From Selaginella moellendorffii (taxonomy: Eukaryota; Streptophyta; Lycopodiopsida; Selaginellales; Selaginellaceae), in contig NW_003314273.1 in the NCBI RefSeq assembly GCF_000143415.4, forward strand, positions 574,222 through 638,221: DNA of 64,000 bases. Reading direction: 5' to 3'. Made by a program: the position numbers and the translations under genes. Under the pieces are notes generated by a model that searched no databases, was not told where the DNA came from, and was given only the letters and a program-made list of their open reading frames with translations. This document shows positions 1 to 14,093 of the stretch, piece by piece; the stretch's first letter is position 1, and each line of letters starts with the position of its first letter.

Positions 1-138
1 GTTGCGCTGCGCTGCGATGCCTGTCCCTGGCTCGACTGGCTGGGTAAAACTTGCCAGGTTTTTGATGTGAAATGTTCTGTGGTACTCGATTACCAACCCA
101 AGTTGCCCTCCGGGACCAATATTTTCATGAATGAATGA
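1..138 (+). CDS. possible 3' end of an unknown gene (partial)
   Basis: The frame is open from the first base and closes with TGA at 136-138, giving 45 residues. They include four cysteines (RCDAC, then KTC and VKC) and end in IFMNE. The start lies outside the window. What follows to about 380 is AT-richer and reads like a 3' untranslated region. I do not recognise the family. An open frame this short can occur by chance, so this is only a candidate terminal exon. Confidence 0.3.
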   Translation, partial: VALRCDACPWLDWLGKTCQVFDVKCSVVLDYQPKLPSGTNIFMNE

Positions 139-514
139 GATGTCTGCCATCTTTTCTCTCTCCTATTTCTCCTCGGGAACTTTTGGCAAATGTATGGCTC
201 TTGGAATTTCTTGATCTAAAAGATTTCTTTGTTTGTTGTTGTTGGCTTATACAAGCTCTTTTCTAGAAAGTATACAATTCTGTCACCCTGAGTGGCTGGC
301 TTTTGGTTTCGTGCACACTAGAGAGAATAGGAACCGGGGAATCTCTCAAACTCAAAGACGCACTAACTGACTTGGAATACGATAGATGATTAACTCCTCC
401 ATGGCGGGTCTCACACTTCTGCTTCAAGCCAAGCATTTGTTATCGCCCCAGCTATTTGTTATTAGCAAATGCCACTGCCAGTACAGGCATTGCAAAAACC
501 AGCTTACAAAAAGT

Positions 515-586
515 GGGGCATTGCGAGAATCGAACTCGCGGCCTCTCGCACCCAAAGCGAGAATCATACCACTAGACCAAATGCCC
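515..586 (-). tRNA. tRNA-Pro (anticodon TGG)
   Basis: Read on the minus strand this is a 72-nt cloverleaf. It starts GGGCATTTGG and has the D-loop GTCTAGTGGTA, an anticodon loop containing TTTGGGT with TGG, and the T-arm GAGTTCGATTC. The acceptor stem GGGCAT pairs with ATGCCC. A T-run (complement of AAAAA at 508-512) lies just past the 3' end and would terminate RNA polymerase III. A second copy at 2136-2207 differs at one T-loop base. Confidence 0.95.
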
Positions 587-1443
587 ATTTACACAATAGT
601 TAATCGTTCTATGTCAATCTTTTTGGTGGTGGCGCGGGCAAATGCGAGTCGAGACTCCAAATAGGATCTCCTTCGCGGCCGTGCTGAGAGCTTCGGGGTG
701 ACTGGGGACGAAGAAGTGGAAGCGAGCTGCGTATCTGACGTGCAGCTCTCCAAGCGGAGCTCTCAGCATCTTTGGCGTGATGGAAGCGCGGCTGCCTCGT
801 TCGTGGAAGTTCTGCATTGAGAGCCACGGGAGACGTCGTGGTGTTTAGATTGATGATGCTCAATTAAAGGATGGAGTGCTGCACTAGGATTCTGTCTCAT
901 GTGTGTGCTGTTTTAAACAGCTTGGTAAGATCCTAAGAGATGGTGAGAAAGGAAAAATATCTTGAGAAAGGACAATCCAACCCATGCTTCCAGTTGGGCA
1001 CCACTAGACTATCATAACAGCATATAGATAGATAGATAGATATTCTCTGCTTATGTAGCAATTAAAGATGATTTGAAGATGCTTGCTGGCGGAAGAGCTC
1101 AAAATGATGGTGAACCATTCTTCACGTGGCTTAACTTCAGCTTGGTTTTATTTTGAGATCGATTTTCTCTCAACATGTATACAAAGGAGATACTTGTTAT
1201 TTCACAAGATTTTAGCTTGAGTAAGTAGCTTGAGTAACAATAAAGGATTGTGTAGTTAATTTATATCAAATAAGACAAAACTAATTTAATTTAAATTAAA
1301 AATAAAAAATCTTTTTTTAAATACTTTAATATCTTATATTAGCTAAATCCTATGCTCTCTACTTTAGAAAAGCACTTCCATACAAACACTTTCATAAATA
1401 ATTAGATTATTTATCATTTATCTATAAACAAATTTTGCTAATA
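587..1443. other. intergenic, no convincing gene
   Basis: The stretch 600-860 is GC-richer and open in several frames on the minus strand, but I could not connect any of these to a gene model. A (GATA)n microsatellite sits at about 1024-1042. From about 1200 onward the DNA is very AT-rich and forms the promoter side of the small secreted-protein gene. Confidence 0.5.
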
Positions 1444-1881
1444 ATGTTCAAGAAACTAAATATTTTTCTTTTCCTCATAATATACTCTTTATTGGTGAGT
1501 AAATAAATTTCTTTTGTTTTCTAACCCATTTTGTATGTTCTCTAATCAACTTTTCTATCATATCCTTAGTGGACCAACATATTTGCTATTGGGGATGAAT
1601 GTAATGGGCAATTTCTTGAATCTTGTAGTCTTTCCACTTGTATTAATGGATATTTAACAGCTTCATGTTTAACATATGATCCATTAATAAGTGTTCAAAC
1701 ACATATTCAAATAAAAGATTGTGTCAAAGAGGTAACAAGTTGCTCTGTTTTTGGTATTGGTCAATTTCTATGCGTAGATGCTGGAAATAATGAGATAACT
1801 CAATTAGTAGATTGTGGAATTGTAAATATTAATGGTGAGCTTTATTGTGCACCACATGAACCAGAACCATTTAATAAATAA
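1444..1881 (+). CDS. small secreted cysteine-rich protein, two exons, AT-rich; weak CVNH-like pattern
   Basis: Exon 1 (1444-1494) encodes MFKKLNIFLFLIIYSLL. A 75-bp GT-AG intron follows (1495-1569). Exon 2 (1570-1881) is in phase 0 and ends TAA. The product has 120 residues. The first ~24 residues are a strongly hydrophobic signal peptide ending near IFA, so secretion is expected. The mature part has nine cysteines, mostly in a repeated S-C or D-C setting (DEC, ESC, STC, ASC, KDC, TSC, FLC, VDC, LYC). The spacing F-x2-SC ... G-x-L-x-A-x-C ... NINGxLYC recalls the cyanovirin-N homology fold known from ferns and fungi, but this is a weak resemblance read by eye. Codon use is extremely AT-rich, unlike every other gene here. 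A decayed partial copy follows at 1961-2050. Confidence 0.6.
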
Positions 1882-1960
1882 AACTTATTAAGATTTTCTA
1901 TATTCTTAATATTGAACATAAAAGAAAATTAACAAATTAGATTTATTATATTATTACTAA

Positions 1961-2050
1961 TCTTATGTTTAACACAGCATATTAAAAGATTATGTTAAAC
2001 AAATTGCTCTGAAGAGAACTCAATTAATAGATTGTGAATTTATAGATTCA
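1961..2050 (+). pseudogene. decayed partial copy of the cysteine-rich gene
   Basis: Short blocks repeat the exon-2 sequence of the gene just upstream in the same order: TTATGTTTAACA, then AAAAGATTATGT, AAATTGCTCTG and AACTCAATTAATAGATTGTG. Small deletions between blocks destroy the frame. It looks like an old tandem duplicate that lost its ends. No open frame remains. Confidence 0.6.
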
Positions 2051-2135
2051 TTAAGCTCAACCGTTTAATGTTATAATCGCTATAAGAGAAAATAACCATT
2101 CTTATTGTGAATTGTTTTTTACTGGGTAAATTTCT

Positions 2136-2207
2136 GGGGCATTGCGAGAGTCGAACTCGCGGCCTCTCGCACCCAAAGCGAGAATCATACCACTAGACCA
2201 AATGCCC
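2136..2207 (-). tRNA. tRNA-Pro (anticodon TGG), second copy
   Basis: This copy is identical to the tRNA-Pro at 515-586 except one base in the T-loop (TTCGACTC instead of TTCGATTC). The 5' flanks of both copies also match (ATTTAxACA...TTAATC), so the gene was duplicated with some flanking DNA. No T-run of four or more follows directly, so its termination signal is weaker than that of copy one. The PPR stop codon is only 38 bp away. Confidence 0.9.
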
Positions 2208-2244
2208 ATTTAGACATCATTAATCTGTTTTAAAAATTTCTATT

Positions 2245-4038
2245 TCAGCCAGTGGAAGGACACAAGCTTGAGAGCAGCATTATGTATGGCATTCCATCAC
2301 CCGAGTCGAGCTCCACAATCTTCTCGACTGCCCGCACACCTTGCTTGCAATCCACATGAAGCTTGCAAGCCGCGAGAATAGCTCTCAGCGCAAGCTCGTC
2401 CGGCTCGAAAGGCATGCTCATGACGAGCTCCTCCGCCTCCGCCAGCCTCCCTGCCCGCGCTAGCACGTCCACCATGCAAGCGTAGTGCCCGGTTTCCGGC
2501 CTTACGCCGTGATCCACCTCCATGGACACAAACTCCCGCCAGCCTTCGTCAGGGGCGCCCGTGTGGCCGCACAGCGCGAGCGTTGTCATGAAAGTGATCG
2601 AGTCGGGAGCGATCCCTTCCAGATTCATAGCGAGGAATGCGTCCACCGCCTCTTGGAAGCCGCCGCGCTGGGAGTGAGCGCTGAGGATCGCGTTCCAGGC
2701 GTGAGTGTCGGCTGGATGATCCTGTATCAAGCTCGAGTCCCCGAGCCTTCCAAATGTGTTGGTGACCGCTGTTCTGACTGCCGGATCGCCCAAGTGATCG
2801 TTCTCCCGGAGCAGCGAGTGGATGGTCTTTGCTCTTGAAAGGGACGAGCAGCCACAGCACGCCTCGAGAGCGGCAACGAGGGTCACCTTGTTTGGACGGA
2901 CACCGTCGAGATCCATAGCCTGGACCATGCCGAAGGCTTCCTCGTGTAGATCGCACTCGAGCAGTGCCGATATCATCACGTTCCAAGCCGCAGCGTCCCT
3001 CTGATCCCGCGGTGCTCGATCGAACAGCAGCTTGGCATCTTCGATCCGGCCATTTCTCGCCAGAGCTGCCGTCATGATCGTCCAGGTGACGATAGACCAC
3101 TCTGGCAGCTTCTCAAAGAAATCCAGCGTCTCGGAAATGTCCCCTTTCCCGGCATATGCAGAGAGCATCGCAGTCCACTGACTTGAATCCTTCTCGTGAA
3201 TCGAATCGAAGATTCTTTTTGGAAAAGTATGGCCTTCCATCTTACCGGATGACACGATCATCGCATTTTGGGAGATCAAGCTCCACCTAGGCATCTTTCT
3301 CATCAGCTCCTCTGCCAATTCAAAATCCCCAGACCTGGCATTTGAAGAGATCATTGAATTCCACGACGCCTCGTCTCGTTGATCCATTTCATCAAACAGC
3401 TTCTTTGCCTCGCCAAGAAGGGAGTGATCCGAGAGCCCACTAATCATCGCATTCCATGAGACGACATTCTTCTCCGGCATCGACTCGAACAGCATCCTCG
3501 CCTGGTGGATCTCCCCGTTCTGGGCAAGCGCAGCAAGCATCGCAGTGGATGAGATCACATCAAAAGCGGGTATGAGATGGAAAACTTGCCTGGCGATCGC
3601 GACATGCCCGCCCTGCGCGAGTGCCGCGATGAGCACAGTCCAGGAGACAATGTTCCTGTGAGCCATTCGATCAAAGAACGACCTCGCCTCCCGCAAATCC
3701 CCGGCGCTGGAGCACGCCTTGAGGACCGCCGTGGCCGAGACAACGCTCTGCTGTGGCATTCGATCGAACACGTCCCGGGCCTGGAGAAGGCAGCCGTTGT
3801 CGCCATAGGCGGAGATCAAGCTGGAGCACAAGAATGCCGTTCTTCCCCAGGCCCTATCAAACGCCGCCCGCGCCGCCTCCACCCAGCCGCATCGGCCATA
3901 GAACTGGACGAGAATGGCCGCCAGGAACGCATCGCGGTCGAGGTCGGCGCTGGAGATGTCGGCGTGGACGCGCCGCCCGCCCGCCAAATCCCTCGCTGCG
4001 CTACATTGCTGCAAGCGACGCGCCAAAAATTCCCTCAT
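2245..4038 (-). CDS. pentatricopeptide repeat (PPR) protein, PLS-like, truncated E region
   Basis: This is an intronless gene of 597 residues. Degenerate ~31-35-residue helix pairs run through almost the whole protein. Typical PPR phrases are visible (ARxxFDRM, NIVSWTVLIAAL, NVVSWNAMISGL, DVFDRMP, VTLVAALEAC). Such proteins bind organellar RNA base by base and direct editing, cleavage or stabilisation. The N-terminus is not a clear transit peptide, so the target organelle is uncertain. The C-terminus passes FEPDELALRAILAAC and enters the E region, but stops at PYIMLLSSL plus five residues, where a full E motif would continue. No DYW domain is present. The stop lies 38 bp from tRNA-Pro copy two, so the end may have been lost by a rearrangement there. 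Confidence 0.88.
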   Translation of the reverse strand: MREFLARRLQQCSAARDLAGGRRVHADISSADLDRDAFLAAILVQFYGRCGWVEAARAAFDRAWGRTAFLCSSLISAYGDNGCLLQARDVFDRMPQQSVVSATAVLKACSSAGDLREARSFFDRMAHRNIVSWTVLIAALAQGGHVAIARQVFHLIPAFDVISSTAMLAALAQNGEIHQARMLFESMPEKNVVSWNAMISGLSDHSLLGEAKKLFDEMDQRDEASWNSMISSNARSGDFELAEELMRKMPRWSLISQNAMIVSSGKMEGHTFPKRIFDSIHEKDSSQWTAMLSAYAGKGDISETLDFFEKLPEWSIVTWTIMTAALARNGRIEDAKLLFDRAPRDQRDAAAWNVMISALLECDLHEEAFGMVQAMDLDGVRPNKVTLVAALEACCGCSSLSRAKTIHSLLRENDHLGDPAVRTAVTNTFGRLGDSSLIQDHPADTHAWNAILSAHSQRGGFQEAVDAFLAMNLEGIAPDSITFMTTLALCGHTGAPDEGWREFVSMEVDHGVRPETGHYACMVDVLARAGRLAEAEELVMSMPFEPDELALRAILAACKLHVDCKQGVRAVEKIVELDSGDGMPYIMLLSSLCPSTG

Positions 4039-4225
4039 CCATGATTTTCAGCGAGACGTAAGCATATTCTTAGAATCGTTTGATCTTGGTCAATATTTAG
4101 GGCTTTGAGTTTATATTTAAAATGGTCAACGGTCATAGTTTTGCATGGCGGCCACTTGGCGCGCTTCTTGATCGCCTAGGGTTCCAATCTATCCTCCGCG
4201 TTTGTTGGACCGAGAAGATCGAGAG

Positions 4226-4629
4226 ATGGCGTCGCCTCAGCCCAAGCCCCCCGCCAGGCCCCAGCATGGTCCCGCCGCTGCTGTGCCGCCGCCAAAGAAG
4301 CCGGATGATTTCGCAGGGCGCCGAATCTCGCCCAAGATCGCCGCCGCCAGGGCCGCGGCCGAGGCTTTCCACAAGAAGCACTCGCCCAACGTTCTTCGCG
4401 AGCTCACAATCGGCCTGGCCTTAGGGTTCGCAGGTAACTGCCATGGTGATCTTGTTCTCTCTGGATTCTTCTTTCCCAATCGCGTCCACGCCACAATGTA
4501 GGTGGTGCCCTCTGGAAGATCTATCACCTCAACTGGAGGAGGCACTGCGAGGAGTTCTACGTTGGGCTGGACAAGGGGATCTACACCACGGTCGTTCGTC
4601 CTAAGACCAAACTCGCAGTAGAAGCTTGA
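4226..4629 (+). CDS. COX5C: cytochrome c oxidase subunit 5C-like protein
   Basis: Exon 1 is 4226-4433, a 68-bp intron ends with TAG at 4499-4501, and exon 2 is 4502-4629. The product has 111 residues. The core, from VLRELTIGLALGFAGGALWK through EFYVGLDKG, matches the plant COX5C family: one membrane helix with a GLALG..GG..WK motif and a charged tail. COX5C is a small nuclear-encoded subunit of mitochondrial complex IV. It carries a ~55-residue Pro/Ala-rich N-terminal extension, longer than the ~64-residue angiosperm proteins. The gene lies head-to-head with the PPR gene (187 bp between starts). Confidence 0.85.
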
Positions 4630-4973
4630 TCTGATATATCGGAGGTTAGCTTTTGTTTCTCTTAAATTCCAGTCTATATCTATGAACGTTTCGGAAATCT
4701 TGGAGAACTTTGAATTGTCTTTGTGGATCAAATTTAAGATTTGATCTTGTCATTCCAATCTCTTGACTTGTCTTTGATTCTATCGTTCAAATGTCTTGAC
4801 TTTGTCATTTTAATCTCTTGACTTGTTCTGGCTGGCATCTTTTTCAGATTTTTTAATTTTTTGTAACGCAAACGATGCCAGAGATATAGGAATTTAGAGC
4901 AGCTTTGAATTGCTTGATTTACAAACTTCTTCGCGTACGTTATAAGCAATGAAGAGAGATCCTCCAAATCTCT

Positions 4974-8720
<3,747 letters not shown>

Positions 8721-10888
8721 ATGTGGGCGAGAGCCCTTTGCCTGGCGATCGATGGAAATGCGGGGCTAGGCCGCAGGTTCTCCTGCTCCACGCGCATACA
8801 CGCTTATGCCCAGGTACTCTCCGAATGAATTATTTGTAACCTTTGGATGTTCTAGAACTTAGGTAGTTCGCGAACGCATCTAGAGTTTATGTCATGGCTA
8901 AGAAGCCGCGGCGAAGATATGAACAGCATTGCTGTCGCCATTGGGATGTCTAAACACGGGAGGTATGGAGAAGAAGACTATCGTTTTCTTTTTGCCTGCT
9001 TCTTTTGCCTCGATTTTGTTTTCGTGCAGGGCTTTGTTCGCTCATCGACCAATGTGTGCCGGCGAATGCATGATCAAGTTCTCACAAGATCTGGTATGTC
9101 GCTCTTTCACGAGAGATAACAGTAGCTCTTGCGCTCCTGGAATATACAAGTGTTTTTAACTCCAAAGGCAGGTGCTTACTCCTGAAAAACTTCCCTGCGA
9201 AGTGATTGCCTTGTTGGATCAAGCAAACGAGTTTACGCGGGTCTCACTTCTTGTCATGGCCGAGAAACGCAAAGGCCAGGTAATTGGTTCCTCCTTTCTT
9301 TTTCTTCTCTCTCTTCTACTTTCTTATCGTTAAGAAATCTCCGTGAAGAACTCGGCGTGGGCACCTTACATCGAATGTCTACCGTCCTTCGGTGAAATTC
9401 ACAGCACTGTAAGTCCCGCTGCTGCTTGCAAATTCGTTAAACTTGGAAGTGAATGCATAGATCTTCTGGGACCCGAAAGAGTTGGCTTGCCTCGAATGCA
9501 GTCCTATACATCGTGGGACGGGCGAGAGAAACGCCCTCTTACAATCGGAGTACAGGGAAGTGAAAAAAGTAAGATAGTTTTCTCTAGTCTTGTCTGCGTT
9601 TTTCATCTTATACTACCAGGTTGTAGAGTCTTGTCCGCATTTATACGATCCAGATGTGTCGCTTGAACAGTTCAAGCACGAGTATGCAACAGGTTAGCTT
9701 CTCGAGCTAGATGATTTTCTTCCGTGATATTTTTTCTGTTCGTCTTGCAGTTTCTTCTCGCGCTTGGGGTCAAGGGCCTCACAGTGACATGACAATGGTA
9801 TCTAAATCTTTCCTTCGAGCATGGACTGAAAGTTATCACGTTTTTTTGCAGATTCCTCTTGTCGATTTTGCCAATCACGATCCGCGGTCCCGGACACTTT
9901 TTTCTCACGCAGACGACAATTGTACAGTAGTAAGGCTCTTCATTCTTTTGGTGTTCCTTACCTCATATATCCTTGTGGTGTGTCGCAGGTCGTAGCATCT
10001 CGAGACTACCAAACTGGAGACGAAGTAAGTGTAACTTAAGACACACATATTTTTCCGGGCTAAGAGAACTTCCACCTCAAGGTTCACATTTGTTATGGTG
10101 ACCATTCTAACGCAGTTTTAGCACTGGACTACGGCTTTGTTGTTCCCGACAATCCTTTCGACGAGGTTTTCCTGCTTCGATTTCTTGAAACCAGCTCATA
10201 TATCTTTGCTTCGTTACAGGCTGAGATCTTCCTGGAGATCCCATCTGAAGACCCTCTTCGCGAGATCAAACTCCAGTACATGGCGCAAAACAACATGAAC
10301 ACATTGCAGGATTCGAATGGCACTCAAACCGGTGGACGGCCGTTCACTATAATGTAGGGTAGTAAGCATTTGCAAGGTTTCTCCGAGTCACTCTAGTGGA
10401 TTTTTTTCGAACAGGGAGGTGACCAGCCGAGGCGGGAAAGAAGTGGTAGTTCCTTCCGCTGCGCGTGCGTTCGCTCGGATCATCACGTCGGATTCTTTGG
10501 CTGGTAAATGTCGCTGGAGCGTTTTCTCTCTTTTACATCTCTTGTTTTGCGCACTAGACTTGGAGGAGCTAAACAGAGAATCGGAAGTTTATGGCGTTGT
10601 GCCCTTCGCATCCCGGCCAAGGCATGACAGAAGAAAAGAGCAGCGAGCTACGAACCTACTTCTCGCTCTCATTGAGGCTCACGCGGATGAGCACAAAAGA
10701 GCAATCCAGGCAAGTTTCTTACGTTCAAGTCTCTAGTTTTTCTTACTGGATTTCTTTCCTAGAGCCTGGAAGCTACTGCTTTGAGACCAGAGCGCCGGTA
10801 CATTGCCGAGTGTGTGTTACAAGGCGAGCTTTCTTTGCTATTGAAGGCCTCCACCTCAGAGATCCAGAGGTATGGAAACGATTATTGA
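8721..10888 (+). CDS. SET-domain protein-lysine methyltransferase, Rubisco-LSMT/SETD3-like
   Basis: Fifteen exons keep one frame and give 442 residues: 8721-8813, 8886-8962, 9030-9093, 9172-9279, 9349-9408, 9461-9568, 9620-9692, 9751-9797, 9852-9929, 9989-10024, 10082-10165, 10220-10353, 10415-10503, 10558-10709, 10763-10888. The start (MWARALCLAIDG, Arg-rich) looks like an organellar targeting peptide. The Rubisco LSMT-type split SET domain follows: FMSWLRSRG, RALFAHRPMCAGE, NSAWAPYI, HSTIFWDPKEL, VDFANHDP (the NHxP substrate/AdoMet motif) and SNAVLALDYGFV. The rest is the helical LSMT substrate-binding region. Such enzymes trimethylate lysines on plastid proteins such as Rubisco or aldolase, with AdoMet as donor. 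Intron 14 begins GC rather than GT. The exact substrate cannot be read from the sequence. Confidence 0.9.
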
Positions 10889-11129
10889 GGCAATTTATTC
10901 ATTTGGTTACAATTTTTGTTTGAGCGCTTGTTTGTGGTGGTGTTGCAAGAAAGATCGTCTTAAAACTCGTCCAGTGTTATTCTCTTTTGCCGGATCATTG
11001 TCGATCATCTTTTTGATGAGGCCCTGGAAAATAGATTTTGCGCGAGCATGAAATGCATAGCACATCGTTCTTGACAAGTGAAACAAACCATTACTCTTTT
11101 AGATAGGAAGAAATATGAATTGGTAAAGC

Positions 11130-14093
11130 TCACAAGTTGGTAAATCTCAGGCAAACCCGCGTGTTTGGCGGATAGACGTAGTCCGGGTGATTGAACGGAA
11201 TGTCTAGCTCGATCTTGTTCCCGGCCAGCCACTCGGCAAACAAGTCCCCTCGGCTCTCGAGCCTGGCGTAGACGAGATCCGTCCGGAACGGCGAGTCGAG
11301 CTCCTCGAGCGCGCTCCTCACCGCCAGCGCGCTCCTCGTCTCCCTGTGCTTGCCAAACCCCGTCACCACCGTCGCCATGGCCGGCCTCCTCGCCGGCTCC
11401 TTGCGGAGCTTGTCCCTGCTGATGAGCAATCCCTGCTTGAGCCCCACAAGCGCCGTGCCTTCGTCCATGTCCACCAGCCATATGAACCAGTGATCGTTCG
11501 CGTTCTCCCACAGGTTCCTCCGGAAGAGCCGGGTGGCGGCCGCCGCCGCGAAGATCTCGTGCGCCTCCGCCTCGTAGCCATACGTCTGGAGGTAGTGGAC
11601 GAGCGCGTCCGCGAACTTGGACGCCCACCCCGACCTCTCCAGCCTCAGGCTGTCGAAGAAACGCTGTGACACCCTCCGGAGCTGCTGGAGCGGGACTTTG
11701 CCTCCCAGGACGTCTTCCAGAAACTTATCCGCCGGGTGCCCAGTCTTGCGCATGTAATCCCGCAAGAGATCCACGTACTCCTTGCAGCACTCGCAGTAAT
11801 AGTTGAAGAGGTACGTGTAAGTTTGTAGAGTCGCCTTGACACCCCACCCCGGCATCGCGTCGAGAATGGCTGCCACTGGCTCCAAGTCGAGTGCTTTGAT
11901 GTAAGCGTCGATGAGAGCGTTGCACATCTCGGGACTGGGAGTAATCCCCCGGCTCCTGGCCTTGTCGAACCATTTCTTCGCATCAGGAGCACACCCCTGC
12001 CTGGCCCAAGCGCTGATGATCGTGCAGTATGAGAACTTGTCCGGGACCAGGCCGGCCTTTTCGATGTCCTCCACGGCCCACTCCGCCTCCCGGCAGCGAC
12101 CGGCAAGGCCGAAGAAGAGAATAGCGTTGTTGTAGACGTATAAGTCCGGCGGCAAGTTGGAGTTGAGATACTCGCAGTAGATCTTCTCGGCGAGCATGAA
12201 GTTGAGCGACTTTGCGTACATGTTGAGGACGATTGCGTAAGTCACCGTCGAGGGACGGATGCCGCAAACTTTCATGTAGTCGAGAGCCTCGTCGGCCAGG
12301 CCCAAGTCTTTCCACTTGCTGAAGTTGGCGATCATGCTGTTAAAGACGTACTCGTCGGGCTTGAGCTTCCTGGACTGTAGCTCGAGGAAGAGCTTCCTCA
12401 CTTCGCTCACTCGCCCGGCTTTCCCCAGCAAGTCGATGAGAAGAGCATACGTGCAAACGTCCGGCTCGAAGCCAAAGTCCGGAAATTCCCTGAACAAGTC
12501 CATGGCGTCGTCCACCCGATTTGCACAGCCGTAGCACTTTATCATGTTGTTCACCGTGACGAGATCCGGCTTGAGGCCCTTCTCACGCATCTCGTCGAAT
12601 AGTTTTCGACCCTGTGTGTAGTTCCCGCAAGTTCCCAGCACCCGGATCATCATCGAGTAGTTCATCGCATCGTGCTTGAAGAAAGGGACCGACTTGGCCC
12701 ATGTAAAAAACTCGAGAGCCACCCGCCAGTCTCTGACTCGCTTGAGCACCTCGCACACCTGGTAAGGAAGAATCTTGGCGTGCTTGAACTTCTCCAGTGT
12801 CGCTACTTTGTCTTTGTCCCAAGGTCCTCCAGCGTTGAGGATCTCGGACAAGCTCGCAACGATCACTGCTCCACGCCCAGGAATAAGCGGAGGAACCTCG
12901 TAAGTTGGCTTGACGACCGCCAGCTGAGTGGTAGTACCACCACTCTCCACGGCTTCTACCAGCGACGGTGAAGAAGCTTGTACCTCGCTAGGATGATCCT
13001 CAAACCGTGGAACCAGCTTCTCGACGTATCTCTGGAACCTGTCAAACCGCCGGTCCTCTCGAGCTGACAATTCTTCCTCCGTCCTTGGAGCTTTTTGTCT
13101 CGCTCCTTCGTCCTGTTCCTCTTCTACCCCTTCTTCTTCTCCCTCCTCCAAGCCACTCTCTTGCTGATGATCTTCACTGCGACTTGGATTGTCCATCTCC
13201 TCCGGCAGCACTCCGGTGTATACAGCATTCAAGTTCCTGGGTCGCTTCACCCACAGAGAATGGAAAGGTGGCGGCTGTATCCTCTTGGGCTTCTTCCTCC
13301 TCAATCGCTTCAAAATCTCTGGCGATCGCCAGGGGACCCTCTCCTCCTCGTCATCCGACTCTGGCAAGCCTTGCACCCGCCGGCTATATCTCTTCTCCAC
13401 CTCACTCATATTCTCGGCCACCTTCACAGCCTGCTTCTCCCTCTTCTCCTCCTTGTAGAGCTCCATAAGAATGTAGTCGCGCTGCCAGCGGCGGAGCTTA
13501 TCGGGGGCCTCGCGGCTCCACTTGTGTCTCGCGTTCTCGGCCTCCACGACGCTCACGTCGTGCCGGATCGTCGCCATGAGCCTCGCGTGTTCTTCCAGCT
13601 TCTGCTGCCGCGTCCGGTATGGGAATGGCATGTTGGCGGAGATGAGGCAATTGTCACGCTCGGTCGGCCCTCCAGGCATCGCTCGCGTGCTGATCATCCG
13701 CAGCTCACCCAATCCTTGCTCCTCCAGGAGCTCCGCCGCCGGCATTGCCTGCCACTGGTAGATCGGCGGCTCCCCACCTAGCTCTCGCTTGCGCCGCAGC
13801 TCGTGATGGCCCCCCGCCCTCTTCCACTTCCTCTTCTCCGCCTTGGTCATCCTCTTCCTCGTCGTGTCCACCGTCTCCGGGAACTCTTGGCGGGCCTCTT
13901 GCTGCCGCCGCGCTCGCCTCGCGGCCAGATGCTCCCGCCGCCGCCGCTCGATCAAGGATTCCTGCGGCTGCTGCTGCTGCTCCGACGCCGGCCATTCCCG
14001 GGGCGATCGCGCTGCCGAGTCGTGGAGGAACTGGCAGCGAGAAATCCTGGAGCGTACCTGGCGGCTCGAAATTTCCCTCAGCCATACCCACAT
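11130..14093 (-). CDS. PPR-SMR protein
   Basis: The gene is intronless; the frame is open from 14150. I prefer the internal start at 14093 (MWVWLREISSRQVRSR), which gives 987 residues with an Arg/Ser-rich organellar targeting peptide. A long charged N-terminal region follows, rich in Arg, Lys and Glu. About a dozen PPR motifs come next (NYSMMIRVLGTCGNY, KPDLVTVNNMIKCYG, EPDVCTYALLIDLLGKAG). A C-terminal SMR domain has LRKEPARRPAMATVVTGFGK and a late VYARLESRGD block. PPR-SMR proteins such as GUN1, SVR7 and pTAC2 act in plastid gene expression and RNA metabolism; some SMR domains have endonuclease activity. Which member this is remains open. It converges with the SET gene. Telo-box copies lie at ~14106 and ~14205 in its promoter. 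Confidence 0.87.
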   Translation of the reverse strand: MWVWLREISSRQVRSRISRCQFLHDSAARSPREWPASEQQQQPQESLIERRRREHLAARRARRQQEARQEFPETVDTTRKRMTKAEKRKWKRAGGHHELRRKRELGGEPPIYQWQAMPAAELLEEQGLGELRMISTRAMPGGPTERDNCLISANMPFPYRTRQQKLEEHARLMATIRHDVSVVEAENARHKWSREAPDKLRRWQRDYILMELYKEEKREKQAVKVAENMSEVEKRYSRRVQGLPESDDEEERVPWRSPEILKRLRRKKPKRIQPPPFHSLWVKRPRNLNAVYTGVLPEEMDNPSRSEDHQQESGLEEGEEEGVEEEQDEGARQKAPRTEEELSAREDRRFDRFQRYVEKLVPRFEDHPSEVQASSPSLVEAVESGGTTTQLAVVKPTYEVPPLIPGRGAVIVASLSEILNAGGPWDKDKVATLEKFKHAKILPYQVCEVLKRVRDWRVALEFFTWAKSVPFFKHDAMNYSMMIRVLGTCGNYTQGRKLFDEMREKGLKPDLVTVNNMIKCYGCANRVDDAMDLFREFPDFGFEPDVCTYALLIDLLGKAGRVSEVRKLFLELQSRKLKPDEYVFNSMIANFSKWKDLGLADEALDYMKVCGIRPSTVTYAIVLNMYAKSLNFMLAEKIYCEYLNSNLPPDLYVYNNAILFFGLAGRCREAEWAVEDIEKAGLVPDKFSYCTIISAWARQGCAPDAKKWFDKARSRGITPSPEMCNALIDAYIKALDLEPVAAILDAMPGWGVKATLQTYTYLFNYYCECCKEYVDLLRDYMRKTGHPADKFLEDVLGGKVPLQQLRRVSQRFFDSLRLERSGWASKFADALVHYLQTYGYEAEAHEIFAAAAATRLFRRNLWENANDHWFIWLVDMDEGTALVGLKQGLLISRDKLRKEPARRPAMATVVTGFGKHRETRSALAVRSALEELDSPFRTDLVYARLESRGDLFAEWLAGNKIELDIPFNHPDYVYPPNTRVCLRFTNL

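Noticed and set aside
614-863. Two overlapping minus-strand open frames of 67 and 84 codons
   Set aside because: Both are short, overlap in different frames, lack a family motif and do not join to any splice model.
13095-13781. Plus-strand frame of 228 codons rich in Leu
   Set aside because: It lies antisense to the PPR-SMR N-terminal region and mirrors its charged codons.
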